This document shows, piece by piece, positions 1 to 10,400 of a stretch of DNA of 64,000 nt (its first letter is position 1; each line of letters begins with the position of its first letter). Below the pieces are notes generated by a model. That model saw only the letters and a list, made by a program, of their open reading frames with translations, did no database searches and was not told the origin of the DNA. Location: assembly GCF_900115665.1 (NCBI RefSeq), contig NZ_FOXH01000006.1:1-64000 (forward strand). The letters are read 5' to 3'. A program made the position numbers and the translations under genes. The DNA is from Pseudarcicella hirudinis. Lineage in GTDB: Bacteria; Bacteroidota; Bacteroidia; Cytophagales; Spirosomataceae.

Positions 1-543
1 GTCGGTCTTGGGATTGTTCTGAATGGAAAAGTATTTCAGGGAGCTTCGGGTTTTGCAGGAGAATTAGGACATATTCAGGTAAAAGAAGATGGGGAGTTAT
101 GTTATTGCGGGAAAGTAGGCTGCCTGGATACACTTACTTCTGCTTCTTCACTCATCAGAAGAATTAAGGAAAGAATTCGTTTAGGACAGGTTTCCAAACT
201 TACAGAAAATAATTTCGAAGAAATTGACATCGAGATGGTTATTGATGCAGCCAACCGGGGTGATGCTTTAGCCATTGATTTACTGCACGATATCGGTAAG
301 GAAATGGGAAAAGGACTTTCTATTGCAGTTCACCTTTTCAATCCGGAAGCTATTATTATCAACGGTGTACTGGCAAAAGCAGGAAGATTTATCAGTAATC
401 CGATTGAACAGGCTATTTACAAATATTGTCTGGCAGATTTTAAAAATGATTTAATCATTAACGTTTCTCAACTGGGAGAGAATGCAAGGCTTTTAGGTAC
501 ACATGTTTACGTAGTGGATCAGGTTCTCGAAAAGGTCAGCTAG
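1..543 (+). CDS. ROK-family transcriptional regulator, C-terminal part (5' end outside window)
   Basis: About 180 C-terminal residues of a ROK-family protein are visible; reading is in frame from base 1 and the start lies to the left of the window. The ROK zinc motif is present (GELCYCGKVGCLDT, visible residues 31-44), followed by the helical C-terminal domain. It is a close paralogue of the complete ROK gene at 16232-17464: long stretches, for example around 265-420, are almost identical at the DNA level. By analogy with that copy it is more likely a sugar-responsive repressor than a kinase, but its N-terminal half cannot be seen. Confidence 0.85.
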   Translation, partial: VGLGIVLNGKVFQGASGFAGELGHIQVKEDGELCYCGKVGCLDTLTSASSLIRRIKERIRLGQVSKLTENNFEEIDIEMVIDAANRGDALAIDLLHDIGKEMGKGLSIAVHLFNPEAIIINGVLAKAGRFISNPIEQAIYKYCLADFKNDLIINVSQLGENARLLGTHVYVVDQVLEKVS

Positions 544-637
544 CATAACGCTTTTATATATACTTTTCAAAGATATTCAATCTGATTACCTTTTGTCAAC
601 TATCATCATTTCAATTCGTTAAGCTTTTTCAGGATAA

Positions 638-680
638 ACAAAACCGGGGTAGAAATCTTAGATTTTTGCCCCGGTTTTGT
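638..680 (+). terminator. Rho-independent terminator after the ROK gene
   Basis: A 12-bp perfect inverted repeat (ACAAAACCGGGG, 638-649, with its complement at 669-680) lies about 95 bp after the ROK stop codon. The loop holds a T-run, and the A/T flanks of the stem make it a usable terminator in either direction. Confidence 0.7.
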
Positions 681-1102
681 TATGTCTTGTAAACACATCC
701 GAAAATGTGGTGGTTATTTTAGAAAACAAGACATCAACCGTTAATGTAGATCCAATAGTTTATGACCTGTAAAACTCTAAACATATTTTATAATCATCAA
801 TAAATGAGGGGTTTTTACATTATAAAAATGATGGATTTTTTCCTGGCATAATGAAAATTCGTATATTAGTAAGATCCTTTTCTGCACCACATGCAACACT
901 TGCAAAGTACTTTTTCTCAACCAGATTCTGAAGTATTAATACGTATTCTGAATCCGCAGAAACCAGGAAGAGAGTCAGAACCGAAGCGAAGAAATTTTTG
1001 ATTATTGCTAAAACGTAAAACCATCAACCTGTAATCACATTGCAGGACTCTTAGCATTACAACCTTTAACGATAAACACACTCACATTTAAAATCTGAAG
1101 TT
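681..1102. other. Gene-free stretch
   Basis: About 420 bases between the ROK terminator and the small membrane protein. I see no convincing reading frame, repeat or RNA structure. The promoter of the 1103-2239 gene pair should lie here, but I cannot pick out a clear TTG / TAnnTTTG pair. Confidence 0.5.
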
Positions 1103-1594
1103 ATGATAGCAGGTCTTACTTATCTTGGTGTAATCCACACCGCAATCAGTCTTGTAGCTTTAGCTACCGGTTTCATTTCTCTGATCCGTTACAGAGAGAT
1201 TTCATATAATAACCAAGTCGGGAAAATTTACGTAATAACTACCATTTTAACCTGCCTGACGGGTTTCGGAATTTATCAGCACGGCGGATTCGGTAAACCA
1301 CATGTTTTAGGAATTATTACCCTTTTAGTAATCGGACTTGCCCTTTTTGCTTCTAAAAAATCTAAACCTTTGGGAGGAGCCTCTCCGTTTATTGCTATCG
1401 TCAGCTTTTCCATGACATTTTTCTTTCATCTTGTACCAGGCTTTACAGAGAGCTTCACCAGGCTGCCACTTTCTGCTCCTTTAGCTTCAGGCCCGGATGA
1501 TCCTATTGTAAAAACAAGTGTCGGTATTAGTTTCGTTCTTTTCCTCATCGGTTCTGTTTTACAGGTAATATCCTTAAAGAAAAAGAATCATTAA
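1103..1594 (+). CDS. Small multi-pass inner-membrane protein, function unknown
   Basis: This 163-residue protein is almost entirely hydrophobic, with about five predicted membrane helices (near residues 5-27, 40-57, 65-83, 92-112 and 138-157). It ends in a short positive tail (KKKNH), which suggests a cytoplasmic C-terminus. It has the general look of the small DUF2306-like membrane proteins of Bacteroidota (compare 40109-40807), but I cannot assign it with certainty. No catalytic motif is obvious. It lies 12 bp upstream of the HEAT-like gene, so the two are probably co-transcribed. Confidence 0.75.
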   Translation: MIAGLTYLGVIHTAISLVALATGFISLIRYREISYNNQVGKIYVITTILTCLTGFGIYQHGGFGKPHVLGIITLLVIGLALFASKKSKPLGGASPFIAIVSFSMTFFFHLVPGFTESFTRLPLSAPLASGPDDPIVKTSVGISFVLFLIGSVLQVISLKKKNH

Positions 1595-1606
1595 ACTATT
1601 ATTCGG

Positions 1607-2239
1607 ATGAGTATTATATCCTTGTTAGCATCGTCACTGGGACGAAAAGATGAGATTCCTAATCAGGAGCTGGCCAAACAAATCGTTTCAAAAAATGACA
1701 AAGATGCCATTAAAGAATTAGTTGAAAATCTGAATAACAAAAATAAAAACATTCAAAACGACTGCATAAAGGTGATTTATGAGATCGGAACGCTAAAACC
1801 ACTCCTGATAGCAGATTTCACTAATCAGCTCATTGCGTTGCTCGATCATAAAAATAACCGTTTACAATGGGGTGCCATGACGGCACTGGATATACTTACA
1901 AACGAAAAGCCCGGGGAAATTTTTTCAGCTTTACCCGGGATAATCGCGGCCGCTGACAGAGGTTCGGTGATTACTAATGACCATTGTGTCGGGATTCTGA
2001 TAAAATTCTGTGCTATGGCCAACTATGCAGAAGATGTATTTCCTCTATTAATTGAACGACTGGTAATTTGTCCAACCAATCAATTACCAATGTATGCTGA
2101 AAATGCACTGCCGATAATCAATCAGAAGAACAAATCTGTTTTTATCAGAACTTTAACTGAAAGACTTAGCGAAATTGAAAAAGAAACCAAGAGATCGAGG
2201 GTAGAAAAGGTTATCAAAAAAGCTGATAAATTGCTGTAA
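1607..2239 (+). CDS. HEAT-repeat-like cytoplasmic protein
   Basis: The 210-residue product has no signal peptide and is built of paired amphipathic helices of about 35-40 residues (for example DAIKELVENLNNKNKNIQND, then the block beginning NRLQWGAMTALDIL). This is the pattern of HEAT/armadillo solenoids used for protein binding. The C-terminus is strongly charged (Lys/Arg/Glu). It follows the small membrane protein by 12 bp and is itself followed by a terminator, so the two form a short operon. No enzymatic motif is seen; a scaffold or adaptor role is only a guess. Confidence 0.7.
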   Translation: MSIISLLASSLGRKDEIPNQELAKQIVSKNDKDAIKELVENLNNKNKNIQNDCIKVIYEIGTLKPLLIADFTNQLIALLDHKNNRLQWGAMTALDILTNEKPGEIFSALPGIIAAADRGSVITNDHCVGILIKFCAMANYAEDVFPLLIERLVICPTNQLPMYAENALPIINQKNKSVFIRTLTERLSEIEKETKRSRVEKVIKKADKLL

Positions 2240-2398
2240 AGAACCTGACATGGTCATTTTCAGCGATTTGCGGCTCATATTATTTATGATTCCGGTCTGT
2301 AAAATTTGGTTATGCCCGCTTTCCCATACGGATATTTCGACTATCTGTTTGTCATGGATTGTTAAATCAAAATATCATTCATAGCCAGATTATCATTG

Positions 2399-2429
2399 AA
2401 GCCTGTCAATTAACAAAGTTGGCAGGCTT
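2399..2429 (+). terminator. Rho-independent terminator
   Basis: AAGCCTGTCAA (2399-2409) pairs with TTGGCAGGCTT (2419-2429), with one G-T pair, and is followed by a T-rich tract (TTTATCTTTT). It ends the 1103-2239 operon. Confidence 0.75.
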
Positions 2430-2545
2430 TATCTTTTGACCCGAATCCGGCTGAACTCATTTTGGATACAACAATACCCAATTTGGATACTTTTTCCTTT
2501 GATAGTTTGCTGAACTTTGCCTCGTTAATTTTAAAAAGATACATA

Positions 2546-3556
2546 ATGGAAAGTATTAAAAAAATTGAATTGGGAAGTCAGGGACTTGTGATCCCAAATA
2601 TAGGTTTGGGTTGTATGGGAATGACAAAAATTGCCGGAGCAGATATTTACGGACAATCGGACGAAGCTGAAGCCATTGCCACGATTCACCGCTCTCTGGA
2701 ATCAGGAGGAAATTTTCTGGACACCGCCGATTTGTATGGTCCCCTGGAAAATGAAAGACTGATCGCCAAAGCCATCAAAGGAAACAAGGATCAATACATT
2801 ATTGCTACTAAATTCGGATTTGAAATTGATGATAACGAGCAGCTCACCTGGAAAATCAACGGGAAAAAGGATTATGTAAAAAAGGCCGTTGAACGCTCTC
2901 TTAAAAATCTGGGAACCGACTACATTGACCTCTATTACCTTCATCGTCTGGATCCGAACACTCCCATCGAAGAAACCGTCGGAGCGATGGCCGAACTGGT
3001 AAAAGAAGGAAAAGTGGGTTACATCGGTCTCTCTGAAGTATCTTCAGAAACCATTAAAAAAGCACATAAAATCCATCCCCTTACAGCAATACAAACAGAA
3101 TATTCATTGTTTGAAAGAAGTGCGGAAGAATCCGGCATTTTAAACACACTTAAGGAACTTAGCATCGGCTTTGTTGCTTATTCACCTTTAGGGAGAGGAT
3201 TTATTTCAGGTGATATTAAAAGTCCGGAGGATTTTCCTGTAAATGATTTCAGAAGAAATATTCCCCGTTATCAGGGTGAAATGTTTTATAATAACATCAG
3301 ATTGCTTAATGAAATCAGAAAGATGGCTGATGAAAAACAAATTACGCCCTCTCAATTAGCCATCTCATGGATCGTTTCAAAAGGTATTTTACCAATTCCC
3401 GGAACTAAACGCGTTAAATATGTAGAACAAAATATAGCTGCTGCCGGTATTACATTAACCTGTGAAGAACTGAAACAATTGGAAGCGATTATTCCATTGG
3501 GTACTTTAACCGGAGACCGATATGATGCTGCCGGAATGACAGCTATAGATCAGTAA
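2546..3556 (+). CDS. Aldo/keto reductase
   Basis: This 336-residue aldo/keto reductase probably acts as a cytoplasmic NADPH-dependent oxidoreductase on aldehydes or ketones. The start at 2546 (MESIKKIELG) is chosen because the in-frame extension upstream does not resemble the family. Visible motifs are the N-terminal GLGCMGM, the catalytic Asp and Tyr in FLDTADLYGP, the Lys in IIATKFG, the His in YIDLYYLHRLD, and the C-terminal cofactor region IPGTKRVKYVEQN. It resembles the AKR13-type reductases often annotated as oxidoreductase of the YajO/Tas group. An AraC regulator follows on the same strand after a terminator-like hairpin and may control it. Confidence 0.9.
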   Translation: MESIKKIELGSQGLVIPNIGLGCMGMTKIAGADIYGQSDEAEAIATIHRSLESGGNFLDTADLYGPLENERLIAKAIKGNKDQYIIATKFGFEIDDNEQLTWKINGKKDYVKKAVERSLKNLGTDYIDLYYLHRLDPNTPIEETVGAMAELVKEGKVGYIGLSEVSSETIKKAHKIHPLTAIQTEYSLFERSAEESGILNTLKELSIGFVAYSPLGRGFISGDIKSPEDFPVNDFRRNIPRYQGEMFYNNIRLLNEIRKMADEKQITPSQLAISWIVSKGILPIPGTKRVKYVEQNIAAAGITLTCEELKQLEAIIPLGTLTGDRYDAAGMTAIDQ

Positions 3557-3562
3557 AATTCT

Positions 3563-3608
3563 CAGACTATGGAAAAGCTCTTTTTAAGGTACGCTTTTCT
3601 ATAGTCTG
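3563..3608 (+). terminator. Hairpin between reductase and AraC gene
   Basis: CAGACTATGGAAAAGC (3563-3578) pairs with GCTTTTCTATAGTCTG (3593-3608) with a single mismatch. The T-run is in the loop rather than after the stem, so termination may be partial and allow some read-through into the AraC gene. Confidence 0.6.
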
Positions 3609-3624
3609 TTTAAGAGAAAATCCC

Positions 3625-4545
3625 ATGAAAAAAGAGATAAATCATCCATACATCGTCAATTCGATTTCAGAATTACATCGCCTGGTAGCATTACCCAAAC
3701 CAAATCATCCTTTGGTGAGTGTTGTCAATCTCAAGGACATCAATTGTCATTTCGATGAAAATATGAAAAGTGTCATTTATAATTTCTATTCGATCTGCAT
3801 TAAAAAAGATTTTAAGGGAAAGGTGAAGTACGGACAGAATTATTATGATTTTGACGAAGGGATCATGACTTTCTTTTCACCGGGACAAGTAATTTCAGCA
3901 GTTGTTGATGATGATATTGCACTTTCGGGCTGGTGGCTGGTGATTCATCCGGATTTCATCAGAAATTATCCCTTATCTAAAAGTATTAAAGATTACGGAT
4001 TCTTTAGTTATGCCACCAATGAAGCGCTTCATCTTTCTGAAAAAGAAGAGACCATGGTTACTTCTATCATGCAAAATATCGAACAGGAATATCGTTCAGA
4101 TATTGATGGCTTCAGCCAGGATGTAATTGTATCTCATATCGATTTATTACTTAACTATTCCAACAGATTTTATAACCGGCAGTTTATCACCCGCAAGCAT
4201 GCAGGCAACGACCTTCTGGCAAATCTTGAAACATTATTAAACGAATATTTCAACAGTGAAAAGGTACAGGAAATGAGACTTCCGACGGTTCAGTATATTT
4301 CGGGTCAGCTGAACGTATCCTCAAGTTATCTGAGTGATATGCTGAGGTCATTGACAGGGCAGAATACGCAGCAGCATATTCACAACAAATTAATTGAAAA
4401 AGCCAAAGAGCGATTAACCACCACTTCATTATCAGTAAGCGAAATTGCTTATCAGCTTGGTTTCGAATATCCTCAGTCTTTCAGTAAACTCTTTAAGGGT
4501 AAAACCAATCTGTCTCCGCTTGAATTCAGACATTCTTTTAACTGA
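3625..4545 (+). CDS. AraC-family transcriptional regulator
   Basis: This 306-residue regulator has an N-terminal cupin-like sensing domain (residues about 20-170, including FFSPGQVISAV) and a C-terminal double helix-turn-helix AraC domain (about 210-305). The DNA-binding part contains QYISGQLNVSSSYLSDMLRS and ends with the characteristic SEIAYQLGFEYPQSFSKLFK...SPLEFRHSF. It lies just downstream of the aldo/keto reductase, a common Bacteroidota pairing in which such AraC proteins activate the neighbouring oxidoreductase. The ligand is unknown. Confidence 0.9.
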   Translation: MKKEINHPYIVNSISELHRLVALPKPNHPLVSVVNLKDINCHFDENMKSVIYNFYSICIKKDFKGKVKYGQNYYDFDEGIMTFFSPGQVISAVVDDDIALSGWWLVIHPDFIRNYPLSKSIKDYGFFSYATNEALHLSEKEETMVTSIMQNIEQEYRSDIDGFSQDVIVSHIDLLLNYSNRFYNRQFITRKHAGNDLLANLETLLNEYFNSEKVQEMRLPTVQYISGQLNVSSSYLSDMLRSLTGQNTQQHIHNKLIEKAKERLTTTSLSVSEIAYQLGFEYPQSFSKLFKGKTNLSPLEFRHSFN

Positions 4546-4552
4546 TCTGTAA

Positions 4553-4591
4553 AAAAATCGTCTGCCCGATTAATCCGGACAGACGATTTTT
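4553..4591. terminator. Bidirectional terminator between convergent genes
   Basis: AAAAATCGTCTG (4553-4564) pairs perfectly with CAGACGATTTTT (4580-4591). A-runs and T-runs flank both sides, so it can end transcription of both the AraC gene and the converging fucosidase operon. Confidence 0.8.
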
Positions 4592-4613
4592 ATTTAATGC
4601 CAGACTGACTGAA

Positions 4614-6062
4614 TTAAGAGACTTTAAAAACCCATGCAGGCTGACTGTCTAATTGTTTACTTACTTTTTCAGGGATAACCACTTTGATTCCTTCAGCAGA
4701 TGCCTTCCATTTCAACGGAACTTTTATACCCGGAATCGAGATGATACTTTTTTTCGACACAGCTGAAACAGGAAGTGTCACTTCCAAAGGCAATTGGTTT
4801 TCTCCGTTTTCAGGAAGGTATGTCAGATAAGAAACTGCTTCTTTCTGAGTAAATGCCCATTTCCCCTGACGATAAGGTGCTTTAGGTTTTGTTCCGTAAA
4901 TCGACTCTCCGTTTACATCCATCCATTTCCCGATTTCCTGCATTCTGTTGTAAGCATCCTGATGCCACTCTCCGTCTGGTCCGGGACCGACATTTAGCAA
5001 AAGGTTGCCATTTTTTGCCACTACGTCAATAAGTGTCTGAATCAGTTTTTTGGTAGTTTTATATTCATCATTCGGAACATAAGACCAGCTGTTTGCCATA
5101 GTCATACAGGTTTCCCAGGGAATCGGCATATAATGATCCGGAATACTTTGTTCAGGCGTTACATAATTCTCAAATTCCCCGGAAACGGTACGGTCAACTA
5201 CCAGTAAACCAGGTTGGTTTTTGCGACCCATAGCTGCTATTTTTGCCATGTCAATGTCCTGATTATAGGGAATTGTTTTTTGCCAGCTGATCGTAGTATC
5301 AATTGATTCCTTAGGACGCACCCAACCTCCGTCTAACCAAAGGATATCAATTTTACCATAATCTGTCATCAATTCCTGAATCTGGTTGTAGGTAAAGTCC
5401 TTGAATTGCTGCCATTTCTCCGGATATTTCTTTGGATCATAGTTTACATTTCTGTCTTTTGGCGGGAAATACGGCCACCAGTATGATTCCGTATTCCAGT
5501 CAGGTTTTGAGAAATAAGCCCCTACCATAAAATCCTGTTTGCTGAAAGCATTAAATACCTCCTTTGCAATATTACTTTTAGGATTTGCAGAAAACGGTGT
5601 TTTAGGAGAGGTTACTTTATAATCAGAGAATTTAGTATCGAACATACAGAATCCATCATGATGTTTGGTAGTAAAAACCACATACTTCATCCCCGCTTTT
5701 TTAGCGGCATCTGCCCATTTCTCAGGAGCGAAACGGGTCGGATTAAATTTTGTCTGAAGATTTTCATAAGCTTTTTTATATTCAAACCAGCTTTTTGAAT
5801 AAGGTCCTCTGCGCTCGCACCAGCCTTCATCCTCCGGACAGATTGACCAGGATTCTACCACACCCCATTCGCTGTAAGTTCCCCAGTGCATTAATAATCC
5901 AAACTTAACATCCTGCCAGTGCGCCAGTTTTTCCTGCACCAGCTTATCTTTCGGAGCAATATATTTACTATGATTTTGTTCTGAATGTTGTTGCGCCATC
6001 ACATCTGATGAGCCTGACATTATGCCCATCAACAACCCAAGGATTAAAGGTAATTTTCTCAT
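4614..6062 (-). CDS. GH29 alpha-L-fucosidase, secreted
   Basis: This 482-residue glycoside hydrolase has an N-terminal signal peptide (about 24 residues ending VMAQ). GH29 signatures are FGLLMHWGTYSEWG (54-67), the substrate-binding HHDGF (134-138) and the catalytic nucleophile Asp244 in KIDILWLDGGW. The C-terminal beta domain follows at about 390-482. It should release terminal alpha-linked L-fucose from glycans or glycosides in the periplasm or at the surface. It is the last gene of the minus-strand SusC/SusD block, which suggests the imported ligand or its decoration carries fucose. Related GH29 enzymes can act on other deoxy-sugars, so the exact substrate is not certain. Confidence 0.9.
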   Translation of the reverse strand: MRKLPLILGLLMGIMSGSSDVMAQQHSEQNHSKYIAPKDKLVQEKLAHWQDVKFGLLMHWGTYSEWGVVESWSICPEDEGWCERRGPYSKSWFEYKKAYENLQTKFNPTRFAPEKWADAAKKAGMKYVVFTTKHHDGFCMFDTKFSDYKVTSPKTPFSANPKSNIAKEVFNAFSKQDFMVGAYFSKPDWNTESYWWPYFPPKDRNVNYDPKKYPEKWQQFKDFTYNQIQELMTDYGKIDILWLDGGWVRPKESIDTTISWQKTIPYNQDIDMAKIAAMGRKNQPGLLVVDRTVSGEFENYVTPEQSIPDHYMPIPWETCMTMANSWSYVPNDEYKTTKKLIQTLIDVVAKNGNLLLNVGPGPDGEWHQDAYNRMQEIGKWMDVNGESIYGTKPKAPYRQGKWAFTQKEAVSYLTYLPENGENQLPLEVTLPVSAVSKKSIISIPGIKVPLKWKASAEGIKVVIPEKVSKQLDSQPAWVFKVS

Positions 6063-6109
6063 TACTGTATGTTAAATTTTAAAAAATAATGCAGATTCAA
6101 ATCATTCAT

Positions 6110-7480
6110 TTACTGGACATTTAGCTTACTAATGGCATAATTGCCAATATTTTCGCCTTGTCTCATCCCGTTTTCAATGGCATCTCTAAAATGAATTCCA
6201 CCATACAAACGTGAAATGGCTGCTTCAGACGCCGCATGCTTAAATGATTTAAAAGATCTTTTCGGAACGCCAAACTCTACTTCAGTGGTGTCAGTATATG
6301 CAAATCCGCCGCCGGACAATTTTGTCAGGAGTGTAGCAACCGAAGCTGAAACCACACTATGTCCGCTGGTATATTCAGGAAATGGCGGGGTTTGAAGAAA
6401 TGATCGCCAGGCTGGATCAATCTGCTCATTAATAACCGTTTCCGGTCTGATCCGGTTACTTCTGTATTTTTCATCCCAGCAGGAAATAAAGGCGTCAGCC
6501 ATAGTAATACCTACCAGGGCATGCCATCTTACGGTTTCTTCAAAACTAAGTTTCTTTTGCTGACAAGCCAGTCCGGTAATTCCAATCCAGTGACCGCCGG
6601 GAGAGATCTTTTTGGTACCGAAACTTATATGTCCCTTTTGATTCAGAAAGAAAGGATTGCAATCCCAGAAATTGGCAATATGCATTTGCTCCTTTGTCAG
6701 AACCTTTACTGTATCATATACTTCCTTTGTCAAACTGAAGAATTTGCTGTCTTTTTCGGTGCTGTAAGGTACTTCAGGAAGAGGTTTAAACTGATCTGCA
6801 CTTCCCAGTAAAAACGGTCTCAAAGTTCGCCAGTGCGGTTCATATGCCTCCGTATAGGCAGGAGGAGTTGGTTTCCATGAACCGGGTTTTTTACCTGGAG
6901 TATAACGCAGATATCCGCTTGTTTTCACATAACCGTCTTTAGCCGCATAGCGAACCAGCCTTTTAACAATTGAATCGGCATAAGCTCTTGATTCCCTTAT
7001 TGTTTCATCACTGATTCTGTATTTCAGTTTCGCCTCATTAATCAGTTCATTTCTGGGCTTTTCAAGGGTAAAACCAGAAGGAAGTAATTCTTCTCCCATG
7101 CGAAGCAATGCATATAGCGCAGCGAAATTTAAATCAATCTCTTTAGCGGGTTTAACAGAGCTTAAATCCGGAAATGCCTTTAATCTTCCATAAAGTTCTG
7201 AATACTTCTTTGGCTTTGCCTGCTGAAGTAAAATCGCATAAGGTGCAAGGCCGGCATAAGCATAATACCTTGCCGCAGCACAAGGTCCCGTAACATCTTC
7301 GACCATTACATTGGTCAGTTTTTTCATCGTTCGGGTATAAACCGCTGCATCCGCTTTAAATTCCGGCTTCTGACTTTTGCCCGAAAACGAATAGAAAAGC
7401 CCAAGAGTCAAAAGCAATGTGACCCTTACTATTTGTTTCAGTTCTGTGAAAAACTTTATTTGTTCAATCACCATCTTCAT
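6110..7480 (-). CDS. Vanadium-dependent haloperoxidase-like / PAP2 family protein, exported
   Basis: The 456-residue product has an N-terminal hydrophobic export signal (about residues 17-36). The three-part phosphate/vanadate pocket of the PAP2/vanadium haloperoxidase superfamily is present: KYRSNRIRPETV, PEYTSGHSVVSAS (catalytic His) and SRLYGGIHFRDAIENG (second His and Arg). The length and the phosphate-binding layout fit vanadium-dependent haloperoxidase-like proteins, which in Bacteroidota often sit beside FG-GAP/UnbV and SusCD genes. Whether it binds vanadate and oxidises halides, or is an acid phosphatase, cannot be decided from sequence. It lies 9 bp from the FG-GAP gene, so they are co-transcribed. 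Confidence 0.82.
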   Translation of the reverse strand: MKMVIEQIKFFTELKQIVRVTLLLTLGLFYSFSGKSQKPEFKADAAVYTRTMKKLTNVMVEDVTGPCAAARYYAYAGLAPYAILLQQAKPKKYSELYGRLKAFPDLSSVKPAKEIDLNFAALYALLRMGEELLPSGFTLEKPRNELINEAKLKYRISDETIRESRAYADSIVKRLVRYAAKDGYVKTSGYLRYTPGKKPGSWKPTPPAYTEAYEPHWRTLRPFLLGSADQFKPLPEVPYSTEKDSKFFSLTKEVYDTVKVLTKEQMHIANFWDCNPFFLNQKGHISFGTKKISPGGHWIGITGLACQQKKLSFEETVRWHALVGITMADAFISCWDEKYRSNRIRPETVINEQIDPAWRSFLQTPPFPEYTSGHSVVSASVATLLTKLSGGGFAYTDTTEVEFGVPKRSFKSFKHAASEAAISRLYGGIHFRDAIENGMRQGENIGNYAISKLNVQ

Positions 7481-7489
7481 TTCTTTTGC

Positions 7490-10400
7490 CTATTTTTTCA
7501 AAATATATTCAGCTACTGACTTGTTATTTCTTCCGAAATAAATCCTTGTTTCTCCTTGCTGGGGTATTACCACAATATCTCTTACATCTCCCCGGATATT
7601 AAATCCTGACAAACTCTGTGGTACGTATTCAAAAGAAAATTTTCCCTTATTTAAGAACAGCATCCCGTAATTCGCATCCATTTTCCCGATTTTAATTCTG
7701 GTATAAGTCTGGTTTCCTCCTAAAACCAAATCTTTTAATCCATCATGATTTACATCCAGCAAGGCTATTCCGAAAACCGGAGCAAATTGAGCTTCTATCG
7801 GTAAAGGATGATTGATAAAAGTACCATCTCCTTTATTTTCCAGTACTACAGAAGCAAAGGTTTCTGCAATAAGCGTATCAGCCATTTTGAATTGTTCCGG
7901 CGTCAGAATCTCCTTCATAGATGCATCGGCATATGACAGATAACTGGTAAATTTTCTCCGCAGCGAAAAAACCTGATTCAAGGCTTCGTCTCTGCTCACT
8001 AAAGGATACGCTTTCCCCTGAACGTAATAAGTCAGAAAAGGATCAATTGCTTCGTTTTGATCAAAATCTCCATAAATCATCGAAACAGGCTCAGTCCCGG
8101 AAGGTTTCATCTGTGTATTCTGGCCATAATTTCCCAAAATAATATCCTGATCTCCGTCATTGTCAAGGTCTTCCAGAGCGATTCTGCTCCACCAGCCATT
8201 TGAATCGGGTAAAGCTGAAGTTCTTGTCAGTTTTCCCTGATGGTTGAGTAAAACCGTTACGGGCATCCACTCTCCTGCAATCACCAGATCCTGCCAGCCA
8301 TCTTTATTCACATCGAGTGTAACGGCATCTGTAACCATCCCGAATTTCTCAAGAAAAGGGGCAATTTGGGCATTTCCTTCTGTAAAAATGCCTTTACCGT
8401 TATTAATTAAAATTCGGCTGCTGGCAGCAAGGGGATAATTTCCGGGAATAACCCGTCCTCCGACAAACAAATCCAGATCACCGTCATTATCAATATCAAT
8501 CGGCGTAACGCAGGAATCACTGCTTAAATCTCCAGGAAGGTTATCCTCCGTTTTAGAAAACTTCCCTGTTCCGTCATTTAAATAAAGCCGGTCCTGCAAT
8601 AACAAATCATCTGGTAAATAAGAGAATCCCCCGCTTACCACGTACAAGTCGAGGTCTCCGTCTTTATCAGCATCAAAAAACAAAGCATCTGTATCAGTAC
8701 TCATGATATCCGAGTCAATCGCAGGCTGTTCTGTCCCTTTCCATGAACCATCTTTTTCCTGAATGAGCAAAGCGCCTGATTGTCCTTTTGATCCTCCGAT
8801 GTACAAATCAAGTAATCCATCGCCGTTAATATCACCTTTTGCCATTCTCGGGCCGGAATATGAAATCATATTCGGCATAAGCAGTTGTCTTTTGAAATCG
8901 TTATAATCATCTTCTACATTGCTGTAAGGAAGTGTATCTTTTGTAGCTGTGGTGAAAAAAGGTACTTTCAAAGCTGTGGGAGTCCACAACTTTAAAGCAT
9001 CTTTGTGATGAAGTGTAATGGTTTGGTTTGTTGCAATTTTATAAAGTACTTCTGTTTTGTTATCAGACCAGATGACTTTAAGACTATCCATCATTTTGTC
9101 GTCTCCCGTTCCAAAATGCAGGGGGATATACATAGCAGACTGAAAGCCTCTTGTAGGGTAAAATTCTCTGTATTGTTGTTTGCCTTTGTTAAAAAGCCAG
9201 ACTTTCGCCCCGATCGCCTCAGCAGGATTATTTTCCCCTAATTTAACCTGTAAGAAGTTCTGGGTTTTGGGGCTGTCGTTTCTATAAACCGATGCTTCAG
9301 TATTTACATTATTAGTAATAATTTCAAGGTCTCCGTCATTATCAAGGTCTGCATAAACTGCTCCGTTTGAAAGAAAAAGCTGGTCAAAGCCCCATTCTTT
9401 CACTTTATTTTCAAAGCCTAAATTTCCGTTATTTCTGAAAATATAATTCCTGGTAGCAGTAGAAGGCATTTCTTTCAGAATATCCATCATCGCTGTCGGG
9501 TTTCCCTGAGCCGCCTTTAATTCTTTATCAGCATAGAACTTCATGAAATCCATGTTGGTGTAATCACGCAGATAGCCATTCGTAATATACAGATCCTTCC
9601 AGCCATCATTGTCAAAATCAGCTACCAGCGGAGACCAGCTCCAGTCGGTATTGGAAACACCCATTAATTGTCCGATTTCACTAAAAGTCCCGTTCCCGTT
9701 ATTCAACTGCACCATGTTACGCATAATCTGATGGTAAAAACCATTTTGAACTACGGTTTTATAGTTCTCATAATTCTCAGGACCATAGAGCAATTTCTGG
9801 CGATGATTATCTTCCGGAAGCATATCCAGTGTGAAAATATCTGCCAGCCCATCATTATTAATATCGACTACTTCGTTACCCATAGAGAAATAACTCAAAT
9901 GACCTACAGACTCCTCAAGCTTGTCGCTGAAGGTTCCGTTTCCGTTATTGATATACAGGTAATCCTGTTCCAGGTAATCATTTGAAATATAAATATCCGG
10001 CCAGCCGTCGTGGTTAATATCTGAAACAGCGACTCCTAAACCAAAACCAAGGGGATTTCCTTTTATTCCGGCAGCGGCACTTACGTCGATAAATACTCCG
10101 TTTTCGTTCTTCAGTAATTTATCTCCTGCAAACTCATCTCTCATAGCTTTCATGGCAGAAGCATCAAATCTTTTATAGTCTTTTATGCTGTGATTCAGTA
10201 AAAAGCAGTCCAGATCGCCATCCTTATCATAATCAAAAAAAGCGGCCTGGGTTGAATTGCTTGGGGAATCTAAGCCATAGACAGCGGCTTTTTCAGTAAA
10301 CGTAAGGTTTTTATTATTGATGTAGAGCTTATTTCTTCTTGAATTCTGGTCACCATCTCCGGAATAGCAGACATAAATATCGAGCCAGCCATCCTTATTA